DNA of 64,000 bases from contig QNGE01000995.1 of the NCBI GenBank assembly GCA_008508345.1, positions 1 to 64,000 on the forward strand. Direction: 5' to 3'. This document shows, piece after piece, positions 44,900-56,338 of this stretch. The position numbers were made by a program, and so were the translations under genes. The notes below the pieces were generated by a model, which saw only the letters and a program-made list of their open reading frames with translations, ran no database searches and was not told the DNA's origin. The DNA is from Paragonimus westermani (taxonomy: Eukaryota > Platyhelminthes > Trematoda > Plagiorchiida > Troglotrematidae). Positions within the stretch are counted from its first letter, which is position 1. Each line of letters opens with the position of its first letter.

Positions 44900-47470
44900 A
44901 ACGCGTGTGCGCTATCTGGACTGTTTTGCGTTTCTTCCTGATGCCCCCTCCAATGTGATTTGCTCCAAAGGCTATGTACGACCGTTTCATTTGATTGGCC
45001 ATGTGTGCGATTGCCATATATGGTAATCGTTTCGTCCTGCAAATTTAGAGCCTCTGTTGACTAATTTTGACTCGCTCTTCCAATGAATGATGTTACAGGG
45101 TGTCTTCTCTTTCTCAGTTTTGGATCCAGCGATTGAACGCGTAACCAAGGCGGTGATCCTATAATGTGTACCAAAATTCCATCATATCTGCTTTTCTCAA
45201 GCTGGGCAGGCTTTCAGGTGGAAAAATAACGACTTCAGAAGCAATCGAATACCACTGAATTCTTCTGGCCTGTTCGGGTGCGTAACGGCATGATGTGGGA
45301 TATGCCAGAAACTCTTTCCCCAATCCGGCTTTTCGAGCTTAACAGGTTCTGCAAACCCTTTCAACTGGTAATCTACAGTTGCAGTATATAATACACACTG
45401 CAGGCTATTTCGTAACCTTTTTCCAAAGTGGCATTAACCTTTGGTGAGCAACTGGATAATTTTCGGGCAACGCCGGCCAACCATACTTCCACGGCAAGCT
45501 GATTTCGTGATGATGACCACGTTTCGCGATGGATGATTTCATCTGTTTCAGCACTTCTACATTGCCAGGCGACAACTATTTGGTTCCGAAAATTTCAATT
45601 CGTACATACATCGGAGGCTTCTTTATCAACGTGATCTAGTAATATCCAACCAAGTGGAGTACGTTTTGCAAACGACCTGGTCGGATTTCCACGTTGTTCA
45701 GTTGTCCAGTGGGCCTCCGGTACGTTCATCCCTATAAGTACTCCAATATGGAGACCACGATTGCCGGGAAAAGTGACATCCTGCGGGTACTTCTAATGTT
45801 TCAGCTGCTTCGAAGATGGTACTATTTGAACCCAGGGCATCTTCACGGACCAAGCCTGATTTCTGCTTATAGGTTTGCCGCCATCTAATGGATATAAATC
45901 ATTTTCTGTTGAGGATTAGGAGAACTGGAATTCCTGCGTTGCCGTTGAAACAGTAAGTATGACCGGCTTGGTCTGCAATTTCAGCTCTCTCAACAACCAC
46001 TCATCGACAAGCGTCGAGTCAATTCCCGAGCCAAATAATGCGTTGGTTTTTATCATTATCTCAGAACCATGCAACCTAACCCGGATCACTCCCAGAGTTA
46101 GTCGTCTGTTAGATGAAGTCGGCCTTTACTGCTGCTCGTTCGGACATAGGAAGTGTTGCCTTTTCGTGGTGCGAAAGTGGGTGATCTCTGGTCTGCCAAC
46201 CACCCAAACCACATTTGTTCCTAAACCTACAGTTCATTGAAGAATGATTGTCCGTTGGGCATAATTCGCATAAGCCCGTTATTTGATACCGTCGACAACC
46301 GTTCTGCTATGCCTATAGCTCTGAATCATGAACACCGATCGACTTAATGATTACCGTCACATTCTAAGCAAGATGAAACGTATCCCCGTCCTGGTTAATC
46401 TATTACGTGAGTGGCCAGTGACACAATGCGGTTTCCACTGACCCCTGATCGTTCGTCCTTATAGAACTCATCGCGTCTTCGGCTTGATTCTTCCGTATAC
46501 ATGGCCTGTGCAGCTGATACCTCTGCACAGTCGCACACGAATTCGAACATGTCTTTGAGGGTGGCTTCTCTAGGTGTTCACAGTATGCCAGAGGCTATTT
46601 TGTATCATTCAAGCCGTAGCGCATGTGACAGTCGCCTAACTAGCATCGCAACGGTTACGGAAGCAATCAGATCTGCCTTGTACTTGTGCAAGTGTGTGTG
46701 TAAGCTTTCATCCATTCTAATAGCTTGTTTAGTGTATCTTCAACATTCGTTCGCACGATCGGTCCACCAACTAGTTGATTGATGTGGGCCCGGGCGATTG
46801 GGTGTGGGCGGCCGAAGCCCCTCTTAAGTGTCTGTATCGCATCTCGAAAGCCTTATTCGATAGCTTCTCGTGGTTCACCGTCACAGTAATCAATCAGATG
46901 ACATAAACGAGCACCCGGGTCTTGCACAGCGTTCAACACACTAAAGGGGAAACTACTAATGAATGATCAGTACCTCATTGGATGTCCACTGGATCTTGCT
47001 GTCTCTTTTGGGGAGGTTCATTAGAGAATTAAAAGTCTGGTTGAATTCATCCGTCTTCTGGCAGTCCTTCGGAAACTTGTCGGCATCTTTCGCACATGCC
47101 TCAATCTTGTGAGTCACCATGCTGCATTCCGCCATCACACCACTGCACTACCGATCCGACATCCACGGTTCCTTTAGCAGGAACATTAAATGAGTTACAG
47201 ACATCACCATTGGATACACAGGAGTCATCGTTTTCACTATGCTTTCCTGCATGGATTACCTGACATTCTCCATCAGGCTTATAATTTCTTAGACCTGTGC
47301 CAGCTGGATACTGTGCAGTGGATTTCGAAATCAATTTTTCTAATTCCTTTATGCGCAATTCGGCTGCGTTCAGCTTCTCAGTTAACATAACCTCGTCGTC
47401 GCCACCATATTACAAATCCCCGATAGAACATCCTTCATTGTTGTCGTTCATTTTGCGTGAGCCTTGGGTC
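44900..47470 (-). mobile_element. BEL/Pao LTR retrotransposon relic
   Basis: Minus-strand segments in BEL/Pao order, with many stops and frameshifts. Gag: a coiled coil (MLTEKLNAAELRIKELEKLI, about 47330-47388), NLPKRDSKIQW (about 47000) and the diagnostic LCHLIDYCDGEPREAIE, then FGRPHPIARAHINQLVGGP (46750-46930). Zinc region: CELCPTDNHSSMNC and KCGLGGWQTRDHPLSHH (46150-46275), a BEL hallmark. Protease end: region 45640-46090. RT start: HEISLPWKYGWPALPENYPV (about 45440-45530). LTRs were not found. The Gag ATG may be at 47451, with a TAA 14 codons in (47410-47412). Confidence 0.75.
46956..47451 (-). pseudogene. BEL/Pao Gag N-terminal part
   Basis: Two overlapping frames (47101-47388 and 46956-47138) cover the N-terminal Gag: a heptad-like helix, a polar linker and the conserved LPKRD approach to the Gag core. 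A frameshift near 47110-47140 and the TAA at 47410-47412 break it. Without the downstream BEL motifs this might be mistaken for a host coiled-coil gene. Confidence 0.6.
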
Positions 47471-47586
47471 ATTTTATGTTAAACCAACGGGTGAGTCGGA
47501 ATATGCGTCCTAGTAGCCTAGTCTTACGCACGGTCAGGGATGGATATTTTTGTATAAGTATCTTGGAATGGACAGAGAGCAGAAGG

Positions 47587-47587
<1 letters not shown>

Positions 47588-47621
<34 letters not shown>
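47588..47621. repeat. (TA)n microsatellite
   Basis: Thirty-four bases of alternating TA, just upstream of the BEL/Pao relic. Confidence 0.95.
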
Positions 47622-47623
<2 letters not shown>

Positions 47624-49105
47624 GAACGTAGTTCTACACATTCAATAATAAACAATTTAAACGCAGCAACTAACGACCGGGTTTACAAACGCATACAACG
47701 GTGTAGCGGAAACGTGACAAATCGTCTGGTTAATTCTAGCGATAAAATATGTAGTGAATTACGGTTACTCATATAATAATTGTGGTACACTATGGCAGGA
47801 ATCTAAATGTAGGTAAGAAAGTTGAATACAGTTCAACTGTTTACGTCCGATATAGTGTTTATCGTGATGAAATGAATTCTGGTGTATCAAACAGTTAGGG
47901 GTAAGAGCGAGTGCTGCAAGCAAACGAGTGACGTTAAATTCGGGGATGAAGGCATGTTACTGTAAACGTATGAGTAGGATAAGGTTAAATGTGAAGTTGG
48001 AATTCACAGAGAACACGTCCGACATAACATCCATCAGTTCGGGAAGACTGATGATGTCGTTCAGCCTTCTACCCTTGTTCTTTACTGTCACTTGAGTCGT
48101 GCTCAAGTCGTCTATCTCATACGCACAATCGCCTAGGGTTGGCGCGAGTTCCGGTGGGGATTTTCGCAGCGTGCGAGATCGGGGAATGTCGCGGTACTTC
48201 CAATAGATTTTTTGGTAGAGGTGCATCGTGCGGTTGTTTTTGTTTATAACTTGGTTACTCACAAGTATTTGAAGGAGAATAATCTTGTCATGTGTTAACC
48301 GGAAAATCACTTAGTTGAAACCATCGATGTGTATACTTGTTGCCCATTAGGAGCAACGTACTTGTTGGTTATCTTGAAATCTTCGCTTAAGACAGCCCCG
48401 TCAACAATATTGTTTGAAAGCATATGCCGATTAATTATGACTTCTGGGTTAGAGGGATTTTCCTTGGTTGAAAAACTGCATGCCTAGTGAGAGGCAACCG
48501 GCTGGTTTGTAGAGTGGAGAGCAGAACTGAAGGGTATGTTTCACAACACACTGTACACCTTCCCTCAGTTGAATCTAAAAACAGACAGCCTATTTGCCTC
48601 GAGCACCCTGAATCTGCCCTCAAACGTTCATCTCTCTTTCAGATCATTTACACCTAATTTTGTTCTCTTCTTGTGGTGTGCATCCTGCCTGTCATGTATA
48701 TTAAGACACAGGTCCAAAAGGTACACTGTTCAACGCTGAGCAGAGAAATACGTCAATTGGCTACAAAATCGGTCTTCTTCTATGCCTTCAGCGTTTTCTC
48801 TATTGCACAAGAAAACGAGCCGGTATGTGGCCGTGAACTTGTTTCCTCTAAAATACCCACTTCATCAGTATAGATTTAGTCAAATAAATCATGTCCTTGT
48901 GTCTCGCGGAGCATACTCCAAGTGAAAAACTGTTGAGCGTGATTACGTTGTCAACATGTTTTATCAGTTTGAAGCACACATCCACAAGAGGCAGCCGTTG
49001 CTTATGACTGAAAGTCCGTCAAACAAAAATTGCATTCCCACATGTTTATACGTCGTGAGCATCTGAGGGCTGAGTTAGACTGCATCCTTACAGACAAGTG
49101 TTCTT
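47622..49105. other. Intergenic sequence, one unassigned frame
   Basis: The minus-strand frame 47957-48310 (117 codons) has a charged composition but no domain I can name. It may be further LTR-element debris. No gene called. Confidence 0.3.
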
Positions 49106-50410
49106 GTGTTTTCTGCTCGACAGATTCAGGAGAAATGTGGAGTACGCAGTCTGCCACTGTATGCCCTCTCGATATTCTCCATCAGCACCTTTGACTCCGT
49201 GACTCACGAGGCACCGTGGACGGTGCTTGGTAGGTTCGGATGTCCAGGCAAGTTCGTCAGTTTGATTCGAATTTCGCCTGTGAACATGAAGGCGAAGGAA
49301 CAGTCGTGTGGACCGAGCTGTGATTATTTTGACACTACCATCAGCGTAAAGCAGGATTATGTCCTGGCCCCTGCTCAATTCGATTTGTCTAACTGCAGTG
49401 TAAACGGTTGCTCTTCAGGACTTGGTGGAGGACGGCTTCGATTTTGAGTACCGAATGGGTGAACGCATACTAAGTATTCGATTTTTCGGCACTCTAAACC
49501 GGCTACATATCTCAGCGGTGCGCATGTTTCCGTTTGCAAATGATAACGTTATTTGCACACAGTGACGGGCTCTACGGCTTCCATGATCGCGGCATCCAAG
49601 TGTGGCCTAGATCTCACCATGGGCCAAATATTTTCTTTCTCAGCCTTATCCTAGCGTAGGTGCTGTTGTTGTACGCGCGACGGAGATTCAAATCAATGGA
49701 CATCGTGCAGATATCTGCGTAGACTACCGCTAATTGCGTAGCAACTTATCGACAAGTTCATCCACGTTTTGCGATTTTCGTGCTCATGTGGTGAATGCTA
49801 GCTCTGTTGTCGTACGTCTTGAAGAACGTGCGTGGACGAAACCACGGCCTGAAGATGGCCACTGAGCCCTGTGTTTATCACTCACTGGTGCTGTCCAAAT
49901 TGGTGTGCGGCGGTATAAAGTAGACACTGTATCCACGTTTCAATTTGTAATGTTGAAGACGCATTCTGGGTATTCTGTGATCGAACATGGTTCCGAACAC
50001 CGAGATATTGGGTCGGGCGGACATGGACGGAATGGAAGCCATTTGGATGCTCGTTTAGCTTCGTTGGCCAGGTTGCATCCACCGGAGGAGCGATGACCGG
50101 ATTCCAAAATATCTGCTATATGGACAACTGAAATCAGGTGAGCGAAATCCTGGTGGTCAGAAGGCGTGGTATTAGGATGTGATCCAGGTGAATCTTTCGC
50201 ATTGTAGATTGATGTTGAGAAGCATTGGCTTTGAACCGGACGGTTTGGAGGAATATGATGCGGACGGGCGTCTGCAAGTTCAGTGGGCCGCACACAACCG
50301 TGAATGTAAGTGGGCGGCACGTAATGGAGCCATCGGCATCGTAGGTCGTGGTGACAACTATGGCGCTGTGATGTGTGCGACCGCGAATGCATCAGCTGAC
50401 TTGGATTATT
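49106..50410 (+). pseudogene. Second LINE type, RT to C-terminus, decayed (copy 1)
   Basis: RT segment RQIQEKCGVRSLPLYALSIF with a motif A relic (STFDSV), FGCPGKFVSLIR, a motif B relic (SVKQDYVLAPAQFD) and a motif C relic (FANDNV, about 49535). The C-terminal relic at 49920-50400 includes the basic WR-type tail region. This RQLQEKC-type endonuclease LINE differs from the RTE copies. Multiple stops. Confidence 0.6.
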
Positions 50411-51239
50411 AGGTTATCAACGTACTCATAGTACACCATCGGCCAAGAGACAACGAGTACGTTAGAGTCAAGTAGGTTATGTCAGTTATATTCATTGTTT
50501 CTTGTTCGCACCGACCACGGACCACCATCGTTTGAAAACTCACCCACTCCTCTTTTCAGAAACCTGGGTGTCTGTCGCCTTCCATCTAACCTTTTCTCCG
50601 GCTTTGTTGGCGTACTGCATGGCGAATGATTTATCCGTTTTCTTCCAGTCCAGCCTTGAGTTTGGTTTTTCTCACTCATCCTCTCCAGAGTGCACCAACG
50701 TGTACTCGCACACTGAACTACTTACACTATACTTTCAATACTTTTACTTCCAGTTTAGAACTTATTACTGGAATATCTTTGTTCATCTCATAAGAGATAG
50801 GGGTTTCAGTTTCGTGCTAGTTTATCAACTGGCTAACGAGCGTTGGCCGGCTGGGCACAAAAACCTCACTCACACAACTTTTGGTCTTATTCCTTCGAGT
50901 TTCCACTGGATACGTTGTGTGAGTTGAACCACAAGTGGTACAGCACCAGCCATTCGTGGTGATGGTTATTCGCAAACGTCCTTTGGTTTCGGCTACTGTG
51001 ACAGGCTAGTCTGAAACAGATGTAGTCAACCAATGAATACAGTTGTGTACAACGGCGGAAATAGCAGATTGCAGATGATGGGGCTTGCCAGAGGAGGTTC
51101 TGAAGCATAGCGGCTCACTCTGGGGTTGTGCTCTGCTCCAGTTGGTTCACTGCAGCTGGAAGCAAGACATTCCTGTGAAAATTCAAACATGCTGTCAGTG
51201 TACTTTTATTTACACTTGGGGTGAGCAAACAAATCATGG
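50411..51239. other. Sequence between the two LINE copies, nothing recognised
   Basis: The open frame 50502-50927 (141 codons, plus) is rich in Phe, Tyr and Ser and has no domain I recognise. Confidence 0.3.
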
Positions 51240-52285
51240 ACGATTACCAAGTAACTAGTTTGTTGGGTTGCGCTGGGAAGGCCCTAGCAAGAATCCTGCT
51301 CACTTGAATCACTGGTGGAGTTTTAGAGACGAATATTTTTGTGATGTGGTGTGGATTCCGAGCCAGTAGCATCGCTAATGACACAGTGTCGTTGTATGGT
51401 GTCCTTGTGGGTCTCAATCAGACGTTTGATTCCGTGAGCCGAGACGCACGGTAGACGGTGTTGGCAACTCCGGATGTCCCGATAATTTATTCGGTTTGAT
51501 TAGCTGGTTACTTTTGGTTATAGAGTAGGAAGTGTACTCGTTCAGATCGACCTCTGAGTATTTCGAAACTGTTGTTGGTGTGAAGAAGAGTTATGTCTCA
51601 GTTCCAATCCTATTTGATAGCGCTGGTAATGGTTGTCCTTCAGAGCGGGGAAGGGAGTATGCAGATCGAATACCTTAGAGACAGTTGCCTGTTGAATGTT
51701 CAAACCTGCTACGTAACTCCACCATCTAAATTTTACTGTGAGTAAATGACGATGAGCAATTTTTGCGCTATTAACATGATGTGCAGCACGTGACCATGGT
51801 TCCCGCCATTCAAATTTGGCTTGGACCTCAACAAAAGTAAAACATACCTGAGTTTCATATTAGTGGAGGCGTTGTATAGACTTCTGCTACTTGAATAGCA
51901 GCCTTTCAACGGACTTGTCTATAGACCGGGAGCTAAAACTTCGCTTGGCCAAAACTAACGTCGTTTTCGGATGACCTGAAATTCGACGCAGTCTGTTGGG
52001 AAGAAACAGGCTGCTTGATCGCACAACCATGGCAGTGTCCATATTGTTGTGTGGGTAGAAATCTGGGACACCACATCAACGGAATGTGCGGTAAGTTAAC
52101 AGCATTTTTGTACCATCTCTTAAGTACATGGGGGATATACAGTTGCGTGACATAGATGTGAAATCAAAGAATTTTTCCGAAGAGATGTGCGGGATTAAAT
52201 CCATGTTCGTGCTTTACCAGGTTCATTTTCCGAGACGTGTTTGTCAAGTGGCTGCTGAACTACTTTCTAAGCTATTGTTGTAAGG
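51240..52285 (+). pseudogene. Second LINE type, RT to C-terminus, decayed (copy 2)
   Basis: Same family as copy 1: GKALARILL, then CGFRASSIANDTVSLYGVLV, a motif A relic NQTFDSVSRDAR, a motif B relic VGVKKSYVSVPILFDS. The C-terminal domain at 51960-52285 reads PYCCVGRNLGHHINGMC, LTAFLYHLLK, and ends QVAAELLSKLL in the place of the usual MDDERLPKRLF. Stops and frame changes throughout. Confidence 0.6.
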
Positions 52286-53947
52286 GTAACTTTGAACATG
52301 TTAGCAAAATCCCGCTGGCCGGTTGCTCAGATACCATGATACTACCTTTTCGCTTGATTATACCGATGTTGGATAATGGGAGTACGTTAGATTGAACCAA
52401 GCTGCCAAGAAACATCGTGACCACGACGGGCTTCTGAGATGTCTGATGAACAACAGTTGCGTGGCCGTGAAGTGTCACCCGCGGTTCTCAAAGGAAGTGT
52501 AAGTGCCATAGGTAGTGAAGACGTACCCACATGGGGCTGTCATGAATATGGTGTGAGCATGGTGTTGTGATTTTGCAATTGCTAGCACATACCCAGTAGA
52601 GAAATCATTCTAGTACTGCTCTAGAAAACGTTCAGTTTTCACTGGCAACTAGTAGGGCATTTGGCTACTATAATGCTCACGTGTCCGAACCATAGAGAAA
52701 AACGGAACTCGCTAGTTAGGTAAATTAAGTGCACATGATTCCGCTGACAGACCAAATTTTTTGTAGTTGTATTTTGCGGGTGTGTATAAATAAGTTTTGA
52801 TTCAAATTCTTGTCTGTCTACTCTATTCAGATAACCTTCTACGTTCAGTTTGTTTCCTAAGCTTTTTCTGGATAACAGGTTTTATGCACAGGGTCAAAGT
52901 GTCGTATGAATCAACTGGATGGCTTGTAATGGAAGGCTAAACATTTGACCTAGATAGTCGATTTCTGCATGACCATCGCTTGGTACCATCACCTCGTCAG
53001 ATTCAATACTCATTATTCATGTAGCTAGATATATGACTTTCATGTCCCACGTTCAGTGGCGGTAGCATCGGAATAATACCCACAATTTGAACCACTTTTG
53101 TGATCGAGTTTGACACATGCAATCTGGTAACATATTCGTTACTATCCGTTCAACACAGTTAGCATCTGCATATCGATAATGGAGAACGTGATTCAGATTC
53201 AATCAACAATTGAGATATGTGGTTGTCCACGCCGCGGACCTCCAGGTATTGAAGGTTAACAGAGAGGGCGTACAACTCTGGGTCGAACAGATTGGACGAC
53301 GTGAGGGATATAAACACAAACTGTTGAAAAATGAACTTTCGGAAAGAACTAAAGAACTACGGATGCTCAGCGGGACTACGTGAGTCAGTTCATCGGCCTC
53401 TATGTCGACCCTGTGCAAGTCACGTCGGCTTTGAGCTTTTTCACCCGTATATTCTGTTTTCACATGAACACCGGGATGAAATCCACTTCGAGGCAGTCTT
53501 TGACTAGGCCATAAGAAAGTATTTGTGTTGTAATCGTATGTGTTGCAGAGTTATCTTGATAGGCCAATCAGGGTCCGTTTTGTACCGAATTAGTAGCACA
53601 AGAATCATCAATCCTTAAGGATGCTCACTTATCAGGTTCAAAACAACAGAGGCTTCACACGTAGCCGAATAAATTAGGTGAATTAGTCATGCTATCCAAA
53701 CTTGCTACCTGAAAGTTTCATTCACTAATTTGATACTCTGTGATCAGTCATATGCACTCGCAAAATGAAAACAAGTCCCATAGAGCGAACGCGAACGGAA
53801 AGTTCAGAGAAAATAATACGGTTTCCTCTATGACCGATTCGTTTGCCAGATCAAGACCCTATTGACAATGCGTTCACCTCGGTCCCAATGCAAACAAAAT
53901 GAATTGGGAATAGTGGTGGTGTTGTTTGTAGCTCGGGTTGATTGTTT
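52286..53947. other. Intergenic sequence, nothing recognised
   Basis: Short open frames only. No repeat class assigned. Confidence 0.35.
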
Positions 53948-54235
53948 TGGTATTGATATGTTCGCCGAGCTTGGCATTTAGGTTGCAAACGTTTCATCAC
54001 CAAGCGAGGTGACATCATCAGTGCGTGAGTGTTTCGGCGTATAATTTTGAATGTGGCGTTTGGTGAAGTTGGATCGATGCCTGCTCTGCTGTATAAGGGC
54101 AGGCATCGATCCAACTTCACCAAACGCCACATTCAAAATTATACGCCGAAACACTCACGCACTGATGATGTCACCTCGCTTGGTGATGAAACGTTTGCAA
54201 CCTAAATGCCAAGCTCGGCGAACATATCAATACCA
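53948..54235. repeat. Perfect palindrome, 137-bp arms, 14-bp loop
   Basis: Arms 53948-54084 and 54099-54235 are exact reverse complements with no mismatch or gap by eye. Both strands therefore encode the same stretch (MWRLVKLDRC... and the shared segment HALMMSPRLVMKRLQPKCQA). The loop is TCTGCTGTATAAGG. The arm sequence looks like a dispersed flatworm repeat, so the palindrome may be two head-to-head copies. Confidence 0.95.
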
Positions 54236-55379
54236 GAATGAATTGTTGTCCAATCGCGGCAGCTTCAATGCAACATTAAAAACGGCTCAGTGTATGATAT
54301 GATTATCGGTCGCTTTAGTAATGTGATCGTTAGGGTTGTAATCAAAGCAAGATGTGGCGATGCACAAATGTTAATTGCTATTTCCTACTGAAATCGTTAG
54401 ATAGTCCTGTGTGAAAATCTCAGGTGTCTTTTCAAGTGAATTGTTCAGTTCTCCAGGAAAACCATCAGTTTCCGTTTTCCCCCCAGAATTCTTTTAATGC
54501 TCTTGTCTGCTGTCAAACCCACCCACCTCAGACACTTAACATGTTGTGGTCGTCTTCTAATCTAACTATGAGTCTCTTAGTGCACTCATTCGTGATTCCA
54601 TTTTCCACCTTACATACATGATTGCCCGAGTCGATTTCACACTATTCTTCCGCTGTGGCCCACGAAACGAATAATATTGCTTTACACTACTAGCGAAAAA
54701 GACGGGTTGAGTGTAACAACAACCCACAATTCCTAGAAAATCAGAAAAAGTCGAAGATTTACATGTGTTTTGTTTGGAGCCTTTTGACAGTAGATGCTGG
54801 GAAATGCCAGTGACGTGTATTTTCACATATCTTGTGACGACAATTTACATTAATTAGATGCGGTCATAAAACCACTACTTTGCTAGTTTCCGGATCAGGT
54901 CGTTTCCTACAGCATGGAGACTAATCAGTCAGGTTCTCATCAGCTCTCGACATCCAGATGCCACTGACCACCTTGTTCGTGAGCTGTTTTGTAATTTCGG
55001 TGCGATCATCGTTATCCTTGATAACGATTACTTGGTTCACCATGTTTCATTCCGTTTTGTTCATATATTCGAGCCTTTTACAACTTGTTGACAGTGCAAA
55101 AGTACACGTCTGATGTCTGTGTTAGGTTTGCATACCATTCACCTTACAGTAGAGTATAATTTAGTATTTTAGTGAGGGTACGTGTAGCTCATTGCTTATC
55201 AGATTTGAACGACATAGCTTTGTTGAAAGTTTTGTATTTTAATGATGTTTCATGCTTGATCCGTAGACGTAAAAAAAAGAACAACACGTTTTACATGATG
55301 TCCTTTCTACATTTCAAATCGGTGGATAATTCTACTAGTTAGTGTTGAACAAGCTCCGTTTACAGACTACTTACATTGC
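54236..55379. other. 3' flank of the receptor gene
   Basis: Contains a possible poly(A) signal for the receptor (minus-strand ATTAAA at 55238-55243, about 140 nt past the stop). Otherwise nothing recognised. Confidence 0.4.
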
Positions 55380-56338
55380 TTACGGAATTATTTCTGGTTT
55401 GAATAAAGGCATGATTATTAGGATGATGACGCTTGTCAGGCTGGCCACCAACAAGAACAACCAAAACAGTAAACGGTCCACAATGACCGCGACCATTTGC
55501 CATTCGTTGATCATGGCAAACACAATCTGTTCACTGGTTTGTTTTTGTTGCAAGTGATCCAAACACGCGAGTAGTCGGGCTTGGTTTACGGTAGCTTGTT
55601 GTATCAAATTGGCCAAACCCATTGTTAGAGAGTTATACATTTTGTCTGATCGAACCACTGAGGGGTCCAGACTCGGTGGTTGGTTTATTGTGAGGTCTGT
55701 TTCTTCGTTGGTTTGTACGTCTTGGTCATACTGTTGTTTGAATGATTGTAGGCATCGTTCCTCTGTGATCCTTCCTGGTGGACTTGCACCGACGGGTATA
55801 TATTTTGAGTTTTCCACAACCGGTATTCGGCAAAATTTTGTACTTCCATCTGTTTCGTGCTGCATGTTCACGGCTTGGGTATTTCCGCTGTCCTCTGTTG
55901 GTGGAATTCCCACGGTGAGTGAAATTCTATGGTTTTCCATCTCCAGAGAACCCTTTGCGAAACACTGTTTTAGATCAATATTTACCGCTTCCTTGTTGTG
56001 TGCGATCGGGTCGCCGTTTTTACTTGGTTGGTTAGGAAGATAAGGGTAACGATTTACCGATCGAGCTTGTGAGGCATCGATACAATCCGACTTTTCTGTA
56101 GTAGGCTGTATTTTCAAATTGTCTACCATATTTGGATAGTCACCTCCCGATTGAAGATTTAGGCGGTAACGACGAATGGTGGACATACGCAGGAGTGGTG
56201 CAATCATGTCGAACAGGAATATACGAAGCCATTCAGGCACTGGTGCGTGATTCGCGCTCCGATGATGAATGTGTAAAACACCAACAGTCAGAATGATGGA
56301 AAGCGAGGTCATAGCCATTGTCACAGTCAAGTAGATCC
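55380..56338 (-). CDS. nAChR exon: M3, cytoplasmic loop, M4, stop
   Basis: Acceptor ...TTTCGATAG; starts [20 protein letters not shown] (M3), then [20 protein letters not shown], the typical post-M3 segment. A hydrophilic loop of about 230 residues follows, then a pre-M4 amphipathic helix ([20 protein letters not shown]) and M4 ([20 protein letters not shown]), ending KPEIIP. The open frame extends upstream of 56338, but that part is intron. Confidence 0.95.

Noticed and set aside
47957..48310. 117-codon minus-strand open frame as a host exon
   Set aside because: No matching splice sites or neighbours, no recognised domain; lies close to a BEL/Pao relic.
54140..54235. CTGATGA...GAAAC in the palindrome arm as a second hammerhead
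   Set aside because: Stem II can form, but no cleavage triplet in the right place and no stem I partner are present.
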